Shown in pieces: positions 1-5,226 of a stretch of 10,778 bases of DNA. Position 1 is the first letter of the stretch; each line of letters opens with the position of its first letter. The notes beneath the pieces were generated by a model. It was not told the DNA's origin and searched no databases. It was given only the letters and a program-made list of their open reading frames with translations. This DNA comes from an uncultured Ruminococcus sp. (GTDB lineage: Bacteria; Bacillota; Clostridia; Oscillospirales; Acutalibacteraceae): assembly GCA_902773155.1 (NCBI GenBank), contig CACYDK010000039.1:1-10778 (forward strand). The letters run 5' to 3'. The position numbers were made by a program, and so were the translations under genes.

Positions 1-1426
1 AAACTGTTACGTAGTGGGTGGAGGAGCTTCCGTAAGCGAGAAGAGCTACGCAGGCCTGATCCTTGTCAATGGAGCTCTTAAGAGCCTTGAGCATCGAGGC
101 GGAGGAGCCGTAGTGCGAGTATGTACCGCCGATCCAGGTGCATCCGCCGGGGCTCCAGAAGCTTCCGGCTGAACGGGTAGAGCCTGTAACCTGCTTGTAA
201 GCATAGGCAAAGGAGTACGCGCTGCACATTACTGTGGAGTCGGAGTAGTTGTACTGGTTCTGCCAGCCGATCATCGAGGCAATCTTAAGCATATCGTCGT
301 TGGTGATGGGATTCTTCTTTACCTTGACCTTGAGCTTGATCGTTTTGCCGTTAACAGTGATCTTGAGGGTCGTTGTGCCCTTCTTTGTGCCCTTGATCTT
401 GAGGCTTTTGCTGCTTGCCTCGGAAACGACCTTGGCCTTTGAGGTGTTGGCGTATACATTGTCGACCGATGAGGCCTTGCCGTTGATATCAACCTTAACG
501 GTTTGACCGTTCTTTACCTCGACTGTCGTTACAGCCTTGCCGTTCTTGGTGAGATAAGGATCTTCCTCAACATTGAACTTACGCTTGATTTTAGTGTCGC
601 CGGACTTAATGCTAAGGGTGGTTTTCCCCTTGCCGAGTACGGTTGCCTTACCGTCGGAGGTAATGCTGATTACGTCGGAGTTAGAGGATTTCCAGCCTTC
701 TACGCTGTCGCCGTCGAGGGTAGCGTTGAATACCGAACCGTTAACGTCCTCCTTAAGGTAAGCCTTTTTGGTTTTGTCGTTGTCGGTGTTTACGTTATAA
801 ACCGCGTTGACGCCTTCTGATTCAGCGTATGAAATCTTGTTGCTGACGTCGTATTTTGTAGCGGCGTTGTCGTCAAAATTAAGCTCGGTGAAGGTCTCGT
901 TCTTCTTACCGTCGGAGTAGCCAACGCTCTCCTTGTTCATCTTAACCAGCGAGTTGCAGGTGAACGATTTCATATTGTCACAGTTGTAGAAGGCTCTTTT
1001 CTTTACCTTGCTGCGACCCTTTTCTCCAAAAGAGCTTCCTTCGAAGGTTACGTTCTTGAGGCTGTCGAGGTTTTTGAACGCCTTAGAGCGGATCTGTCTT
1101 ACCTTGTAGCCGTCAATTTCGCTGATCTTGTAGTTTTTCTTAAGATCATCCTTGCCGAGATACTTGATGATGTCGACATAGGAGGTTTTTCCGTCGTCAT
1201 ATACCTTGAGTTTGAAATTACCGTCAGAGCTTGTCCTTGTCTCGTCAATAAGAGCTTCGCTCAGCGTAAATTCGGGAGCTTCGTTTTCTTCGGTTGTCTC
1301 TGTCGCCTGGGAAACTGTTTCCGTGGCGTTAACGGCCTCTGTGTTTTCGCCGTCGGTTGCGTACGCTGCGGTAGCTCCGAGAACCGCAAGGATGATAGCA
1401 ACCATAATTACTGATAACTTTCTCAT
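1..1426 (-). CDS. Secreted LRR/Ig-like protein with C39-like cysteine peptidase domain (partial, C-terminus off window)
   Basis: An open frame of 475 codons runs from an ATG at 1426 off the left edge without a stop. It is preceded by GGAG 10 bases upstream. The start MRKLSVIMVAIILAVLGATAAYA is a classic Sec signal peptide with an AYA cleavage site. A Thr/Glu-rich linker follows (about 24-52). Residues about 105-175 contain BspA-like LRR_5 features (IRSKAF, KKRAFYNCDNMKSF). Two Ig-like (BIG_2-style) modules follow at about 215-285 and 290-369, seen in phrases such as ATVLGKGKTTLSIKSG and KGTKKGTTTLKITVNGK. From about 372 the sequence resembles a papain-fold C39-like peptidase, with Cys401 in VMCSAYSFAYAY and His471 in STHYVTV as candidate catalytic residues; a third catalytic residue would lie outside the window. 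Signal peptide and architecture are seen; peptidase activity is inferred. It could instead be an inactive adhesin-like module. Likely role: extracellular or surface protein processing or adhesion. It has its own promoter (see 1513-1541). Confidence 0.82.
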   Translation of the reverse strand, partial: MRKLSVIMVAIILAVLGATAAYATDGENTEAVNATETVSQATETTEENEAPEFTLSEALIDETRTSSDGNFKLKVYDDGKTSYVDIIKYLGKDDLKKNYKISEIDGYKVRQIRSKAFKNLDSLKNVTFEGSSFGEKGRSKVKKRAFYNCDNMKSFTCNSLVKMNKESVGYSDGKKNETFTELNFDDNAATKYDVSNKISYAESEGVNAVYNVNTDNDKTKKAYLKEDVNGSVFNATLDGDSVEGWKSSNSDVISITSDGKATVLGKGKTTLSIKSGDTKIKRKFNVEEDPYLTKNGKAVTTVEVKNGQTVKVDINGKASSVDNVYANTSKAKVVSEASSKSLKIKGTKKGTTTLKITVNGKTIKLKVKVKKNPITNDDMLKIASMIGWQNQYNYSDSTVMCSAYSFAYAYKQVTGSTRSAGSFWSPGGCTWIGGTYSHYGSSASMLKALKSSIDKDQACVALLAYGSSSTHYVTV

Positions 1427-1512
1427 CTTTCTAAATCTCCTGATTTCAATTTGCCGCGGGAGCCTCTGAATTTACTGACCTAATACTCCGCTCCTCGGCG
1501 CGTTGCCTGTAA

Positions 1513-1541
1513 ATAATACCATAAAACCGGGGCTTTTTCAA
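1513..1541 (-). promoter_or_regulatory. Sigma-A-type promoter for the secreted LRR/Ig/C39-like gene
   Basis: Read on the minus strand, TTGAAA (1541-1536) is followed by a 17-base spacer and TATTAT (1518-1513). A TGG immediately before the hexamer gives an extended -10. The predicted transcription start is near 1506, leaving a leader of about 80 bases before the ATG at 1426. I saw no riboswitch-like structure in that leader. Confidence 0.65.
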
Positions 1542-1873
1542 ATTTCGCAAAGCTGTAATCATGCGGAAATTTTAGTATATTAAAGTAAATAGGGAACCTG
1601 TTTTGCATTATTTTGCCGTTTTTTTGGTCATGTTGTACAGTAGTTTTCCCCGAACGTGTAAAAAGACCCTCGGGGCTTTAGAAATCAAAAAATTTTTAAC
1701 ATGTTTGTAACCGGCCTAAAAACGCAGTGAAATCGTGACAAATAACCCCTAACAAGTAGAAGCTATATTGTGTATTTTCACAGGCGCGGACAGTCCTTGT
1801 AACTTTTTTGTAACCGTATTTCGGCGTTGCTCTCCTGTGCTTTGCCGTCTGTATCGCGTACTTGTTTTTGTGG

Positions 1874-1902
1874 TTGACTAACCCGGAAAAACATAGTAAA
1901 AT
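1874..1902 (+). promoter_or_regulatory. Sigma-A-type promoter for the DUF815 AAA+ gene
   Basis: TTGACT (1874-1879) and TAAAAT (1897-1902) are separated by exactly 17 bases. Each hexamer is one mismatch from consensus (TTGACA, TATAAT). The predicted transcription start near 1909 leaves a very short leader, about 18 bases, to the GTG at 1927. It probably drives the AAA+ gene and the lipoprotein gene, and perhaps genes further downstream. Confidence 0.75.
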
Positions 1903-1913
1903 GGAAGCGTAAA

Positions 1914-1920
1914 AGAGGTG
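1914..1920 (+). promoter_or_regulatory. Ribosome binding site that places the AAA+ start at 1927
   Basis: AGAGGTG ends 6 bases before the GTG at 1927. The GTG at 1918 gives the longest frame but is itself the tail of this Shine-Dalgarno sequence, so it is unlikely to be the start. Confidence 0.7.
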
Positions 1921-1926
1921 ATTGCT

Positions 1927-3150
1927 GTGAATAAGACCTCAACCGCGTTTTATTCGCTGTGCTCGCTCTCCGTTTTTCGCGGAATCCTGGAGCGCAGTGT
2001 TGTAAAGGGCTATTATAAGCTATTGAAAAACGTCAATTCCGAGCCCGAGGAGTTTCTTAACGCATACGGCGAGTTTTACTCGCTGTTGTGCGAGAGGGGA
2101 GTAGCCGGGAATCTTGCGTATACTCTTACCGAGGCCGCGCTTTTTGATGAGAACGCATTCTCTCTGGCGGCGGCCGGCGGAGATATATCCGCGCTTCCGC
2201 AAAACGTGATCGAGGCTGTTATGCGCGACTGTGGTGCAATAAAGCTTTTGTGCAGTCTGACTCCCGAGGATATCCTCAACGATTGTCTCTACGGCGAGGA
2301 TATGATTGGGCTCGAGCTGCCCCGCTGGACTATGGGCGAGCCCGCCTCCGCTTTTTCGGGAGAAAAACTGGATTTGCAGCGTCTGGCGGCGTTTTACCGT
2401 GAGAACGGTTGCGGTATCTTCGCGCGGTACAAGGCCTTTGTATGGCGCGACGGCGACATCCGCCCGGTTGAGCATCCCGACAGCGTCGATATGGATGACT
2501 TTACCGGCTACGAGCGTCAGCGCGGTAAGGTCGTTGAAAACACCCTTGCCTTTATCGAGGGAAAAAGCTGCAACAACTGCCTGTTGTACGGAGATATGGG
2601 CACGGGAAAGAGTTCGACCGTCAAGGCTATTGCAAACGAGTTCAGAAGCCGCGGGCTGAGAGTAGTCGAGATGCCTAAGGAGAGGCTGATGGATTTTCCG
2701 CTCCTGGTGGATAAAATCGCCGCTCTGCCGATGAAATTCATAATATTCATCGATGATTTGTCCTTCCGTACTCAGGACGAGAGCTACACCTCGCTCAAGG
2801 CTGTGCTCGAGGGAGGACTCGCCGCTCGGCCAAAAAACGCCCTGATTTACGCGACCTCAAACCGCAGGCACATCATCAAGGAAAGCTGGGCGGACAGGGA
2901 TACCGACGATATAAACCGCCGCGACAATATGCAGGAGAGCCTGTCGCTTTCCGACCGTTTCGGACTTGCGATTTGCTACACTGTTCCCGATAAACGCGAG
3001 TTTTTGGAGATCGTAAGCGCGTTGGCCGAGAAATCGGGGCTTAGTCTTTCCGCTGACGAGCTTGCCAAAAAGGCCGAGAGGTTCGCTCTGGAGAGAGGCG
3101 GCCGTTCGCCAAGGTGCGCTAAGCAGTTCGTCGAATCGCTTCTGGTGTGA
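1927..3150 (+). CDS. DUF815-family AAA+ ATPase
   Basis: The product is 407 residues from the GTG at 1927. The N-terminal 190 or so residues are helical and poorly conserved. The C-terminal half is a complete AAA+ module: Walker A GDMGTGKS at 222-229, Walker B FIIFIDD with Asp276-Asp277, a sensor-1-like Asn312 in ATSN, and Arg344 in SLSDRFG as a possible arginine finger. The run FTGYERQRGKVVENT before Walker A and the ESWADRD segment are, from memory, typical of DUF815 (PF05673), a widespread Clostridia family of unknown function. It should bind and hydrolyse ATP in the cytoplasm; no signal peptide or membrane segment is seen. It is the first gene after a strong promoter, and only 14 bases separate it from the lipoprotein gene, so co-transcription is likely. 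The family call is confident; partner and substrate are unknown. Confidence 0.88.
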   Translation: MNKTSTAFYSLCSLSVFRGILERSVVKGYYKLLKNVNSEPEEFLNAYGEFYSLLCERGVAGNLAYTLTEAALFDENAFSLAAAGGDISALPQNVIEAVMRDCGAIKLLCSLTPEDILNDCLYGEDMIGLELPRWTMGEPASAFSGEKLDLQRLAAFYRENGCGIFARYKAFVWRDGDIRPVEHPDSVDMDDFTGYERQRGKVVENTLAFIEGKSCNNCLLYGDMGTGKSSTVKAIANEFRSRGLRVVEMPKERLMDFPLLVDKIAALPMKFIIFIDDLSFRTQDESYTSLKAVLEGGLAARPKNALIYATSNRRHIIKESWADRDTDDINRRDNMQESLSLSDRFGLAICYTVPDKREFLEIVSALAEKSGLSLSADELAKKAERFALERGGRSPRCAKQFVESLLV

Positions 3151-3154
3151 AATT

Positions 3155-3159
3155 GGAGG
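3155..3159 (+). promoter_or_regulatory. Ribosome binding site that places the lipoprotein start at 3165
   Basis: GGAGG lies 5 bases before the ATG at 3165. A longer frame starts at a GTG at 3147, overlapping the upstream stop. That start would put this Shine-Dalgarno inside the coding region and add six residues before the signal peptide, so 3165 is preferred. Confidence 0.8.
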
Positions 3160-3164
3160 TATTA

Positions 3165-4061
3165 ATGAAGATAAAAGGAATAAGCGCTCTGTTGATGGCA
3201 GTGGTGCTCGCGCTCTCGGATCCGGCTCTGAGCTCCTGCTCCGGAAGCAGGGAGTACCCGGTTACGGTCGGCTCCGTTACGCTTGACAAGGAGCCGGAAA
3301 AAGTCGTAGCTTTGGACAAAAACCTGGCTGATATCATCTCGGCCGAGGGCTATGACGTAAAGCTCGTCGGCCGGAGCGACGAGGTAAATCAGAAGGAGCT
3401 CGAGGTTGTGCCGAGCGTCGGAAGCGCGAACGCTCCGTCGGTTTCGGCGATAGTTAAGAAAAAGGCGGATCTTGTTTTAGCCGGAGCTAACACCGACCCC
3501 GCGGTTATTAAGGAGCTTTCCGATAAGAACATCCCGGTGATAACCTTCGAGGCCGTGAACACGCGTAAGCAGATCAAGAGCCTGTACCGCAAAACCGGCG
3601 CTCTGCTCGGCGGAAGCATAACGGGAAAAAAGACCGGAGAGGACAGCTTTTTAGACCTCGAAAAAACACTTAAGGATATCAAAAGCGCCGTATCGGCAGG
3701 TAATGTGGTGCGCACGATCTGTTATTTTTACTTTGATAACGGCGTGCTTAAAACCTTCAACGGCTCCTGCTACGGAGGCAAGATGCTTGATTACACCGGA
3801 GCTGTTAACGTGTTTAAAAACCAGACTTCCGACGAAGCGGACAACAAAAGCCTGCTGCTAGCAAAGCCTGATTTCATCGTTTGCTCGGACAAAAGCGTTT
3901 ACAGGTATTTAAAGACGAACAGCGAGCTCAAAAAGCTCGGAGCGCTTAAAGGAAACACATTCATCATCCCGCTCGAGGATATCACGATGCAGGGCAACAC
4001 CTCGCTTACGGTGCTTCAAAAAATGCTGAAAAAGATGTATCCCGAGGAATTCCTGACTTAA
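3165..4061 (+). CDS. ABC-type substrate-binding lipoprotein, BtuF/FhuD-like (PF01497 type)
   Basis: The product is 298 residues. MKIKGISALLMAVVLAL is a signal peptide, and LSSC ends in a lipobox Cys25 for attachment to the outer face of the membrane. Asp19-Pro20 inside the signal region is slightly unusual. The mature part shows the layout of class III periplasmic-binding proteins for cobalamin, haem or iron-siderophore: an early VTLDKEPEKVVALDKNLADII, then KADLVLAG and IPVITFEAVN, a long connecting helix region, and a second lobe with KPDFIVCSD and a late GALKGNTFIIP. The ligand cannot be read from sequence. No FecCD/BtuC-type permease or importer ATPase is adjacent; the ABC genes downstream are exporters. 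It must therefore use a remote transporter or act as a ligand sensor. It lies 14 bases after the AAA+ gene. No clear terminator follows in the next 123 bases. Confidence 0.83.
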   Translation: MKIKGISALLMAVVLALSDPALSSCSGSREYPVTVGSVTLDKEPEKVVALDKNLADIISAEGYDVKLVGRSDEVNQKELEVVPSVGSANAPSVSAIVKKKADLVLAGANTDPAVIKELSDKNIPVITFEAVNTRKQIKSLYRKTGALLGGSITGKKTGEDSFLDLEKTLKDIKSAVSAGNVVRTICYFYFDNGVLKTFNGSCYGGKMLDYTGAVNVFKNQTSDEADNKSLLLAKPDFIVCSDKSVYRYLKTNSELKKLGALKGNTFIIPLEDITMQGNTSLTVLQKMLKKMYPEEFLT

Positions 4062-4173
4062 ATACCGGCAAAACCGCACAATTCGCGGCGCACGCCTTAC
4101 TTGCATACTAATTAGTCAGACCGCCCGAAAATCGGCGTCCATATGTCAAGTAAGCTTCCGCGAAAAATATGTA

Positions 4174-4179
4174 GAGAGG
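4174..4179 (+). promoter_or_regulatory. Ribosome binding site that places the DUF5662 start at 4185
   Basis: GAGAGG lies 5 bases before the ATG at 4185. The longer frame begins at an ATG at 4143 with no Shine-Dalgarno in front of it, and its 14 extra residues do not look conserved. The 4185 start is therefore preferred. Confidence 0.7.
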
Positions 4180-4184
4180 CGATT

Positions 4185-4709
4185 ATGCACCCGATCAAGC
4201 ATTTTTTAACAATAACCCATCATCGGCACAAGGTTATCGCAAATTGCTTTAGAGCCGGAATACCGATGCGCGGACTGCTCCACGACCTGTCCAAATACTC
4301 GCCGACAGAGTTTATAAACGGAGCCAAATACTACCTGGGCGACCGCTCGCCGAACGAGGGAGAGCGCGAGGACTACGGCTATTCAAAGGCGTGGCTGCAC
4401 CACAAGGGCAGAAACCGCCACCACTTTGAGTACTGGACCGACTACAACCCCCGTACCCGAATGCTCGAGCCGGTCGAAATGCCGCGCAAATTTCTTATTG
4501 AGATGTTCTGCGACCGCGTCGCGGCCAGTAAGATATATAACAAAAGGAATTACACAGACTCAAAGCCCCTCGAATACTTTATGAAGGCTAAGGGCAAGAG
4601 GATCATCCACCCCAAAACCTCCGACGAGCTCGAGCTTCTCCTTAGAATGCTCGAGGAGAAGGGCGAGAGCGAGACGTTCAAATACATAAGAAAGACAGGT
4701 AAAAAGTAA
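4185..4709 (+). CDS. DUF5662 family protein, HD-like metal-binding residue pattern
   Basis: The product is 174 residues, with no signal peptide or membrane segment. The N-terminal block HPIKHFLTITHHRHKV, GLLHDLSKYSPTEF, AWLHHKGRNRHHFEYW and the segment with CDRVAASK match what I remember of DUF5662, a small Clostridia family of unknown function. The order of residues follows the HD superfamily plan: His15 (or 12/13), His33-Asp34, His72-His73 and His79-His80, then Asp110. This suggests a metal-dependent phosphohydrolase acting on a nucleotide or other phosphoester, which is inference. Its stop overlaps the start of the next HD gene by one base (TAATG), so the two are probably translated together. 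A 123-base gap separates it from the lipoprotein gene; I saw no convincing promoter there. Confidence 0.82.
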   Translation: MHPIKHFLTITHHRHKVIANCFRAGIPMRGLLHDLSKYSPTEFINGAKYYLGDRSPNEGEREDYGYSKAWLHHKGRNRHHFEYWTDYNPRTRMLEPVEMPRKFLIEMFCDRVAASKIYNKRNYTDSKPLEYFMKAKGKRIIHPKTSDELELLLRMLEEKGESETFKYIRKTGKK

Positions 4710-5203
4710 TGTTGTCAAAGGTAAACGATACAATAAACGCAATGACCCGTTATTTCAGCGGAGACGTTAGGCGAATCCAGCACTTTATGAAGGTTTATAC
4801 CGTCGCGCGCACGATCGGGCTCAACGAGAGACTCCCCGAGGACGTTCAGTTCCTGCTGGAGATCGCCGCTATAACTCACGACATCGGCGTTAAGCTCGCC
4901 GAGCAGAAATTCGGCTCAACGGCCGGCGAATATCAGGAGCAGGAGGGTCCTCCGGAGGCCGAAAGGCTACTCACCGAGCTCGGCTTTGAGGAGGCTTTTA
5001 TCGACAAGGTTTGCTTCCTTATCGCCCATCATCATACCTATAAGGGCATCGACAACGCTCCCTACCGCATTCTTGTCGAGGCCGATTTCCTCGTAAATAT
5101 CTACGAGGATCATATCAGTATGGAGCTTGCAAAAAATATAAAGGAAAAAATCTTCCGCACTGAATCGGGCATTAAAATGTTCGAAGAAATGTACGGTTTT
5201 TAA
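4709..5203 (+). CDS. HD-domain phosphohydrolase
   Basis: The product is 164 residues. The HD signature is complete: His25 in RIQHFMKV, His57-Asp58 in AITHDIG, His107-109 in IAHHHTY, and Asp126 in LVEADFLVN. Proteins of this compact kind are stand-alone HD hydrolases that use a divalent metal to cleave phosphate esters, often nucleotides; the substrate here is unknown. There is no fused synthetase or sensor domain, so it is not a full RelA/SpoT or HD-GYP protein. The ATG overlaps the previous TAA by one base, and AGGT lies 8 bases upstream, indicating translational coupling to the DUF5662 gene. It is followed after 23 bases by the ABC exporter gene, whose own Shine-Dalgarno is clear; no terminator is seen between them. 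Confidence 0.88.
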   Translation: MLSKVNDTINAMTRYFSGDVRRIQHFMKVYTVARTIGLNERLPEDVQFLLEIAAITHDIGVKLAEQKFGSTAGEYQEQEGPPEAERLLTELGFEEAFIDKVCFLIAHHHTYKGIDNAPYRILVEADFLVNIYEDHISMELAKNIKEKIFRTESGIKMFEEMYGF

Positions 5204-5226
5204 TAAAAATATTTTGGAGTAATCGT

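Larger units (their letters stand above)
1427..1926. other. Divergent intergenic region without a gene
   Basis: About 500 AT-rich bases separate two divergent genes, and I see no credible coding frame in them. The region holds one promoter for each side (1513-1541 minus, 1874-1902 plus). It also holds three copies of TTGTAAC (1705-1711, 1797-1803, 1808-1814) and an imperfect-looking hairpin with CCCCGA (1648-1653) pairing TCGGGG (1670-1675) across a 16-base loop. The hairpin lacks a clean T-run, so I do not call it a terminator. The centre (about 1545-1790) has no assigned function and could hold regulatory sites or an unrecognised small RNA. Confidence 0.6.

Noticed and set aside
249..1469. 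Plus-strand frames at 249-506, 503-820, 573-761 and 1206-1469
   Set aside because: All are antisense to the continuous 475-codon minus-strand frame, which has a signal peptide, a promoter and a Shine-Dalgarno. The hydrophobic plus-strand translations are artefacts of its Lys- and Asn-rich codons.
1648..1675. Hairpin CCCCGA/TCGGGG as a terminator
   Set aside because: The stem is six bases with a 16-base loop, and neither side has a clean T-run. No gene ends near it.
1735..1769. GTGACA and TATATT as a second plus-strand promoter
   Set aside because: The spacing is 23 bases, too long for a sigma-A promoter.
4116..4136. Hairpin GACCGCCCGA/TCGGCGTC as a terminator after the lipoprotein gene
   Set aside because: The stem needs two bulges and is not followed by a T-run. 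Transcription may well continue into the DUF5662 gene.
4185..5203. HD pair as an antiphage nucleotide-signalling system
   Set aside because: No nucleotide cyclase, effector nuclease, membrane effector or mobile-element context is visible, so there is no positive evidence for defence.
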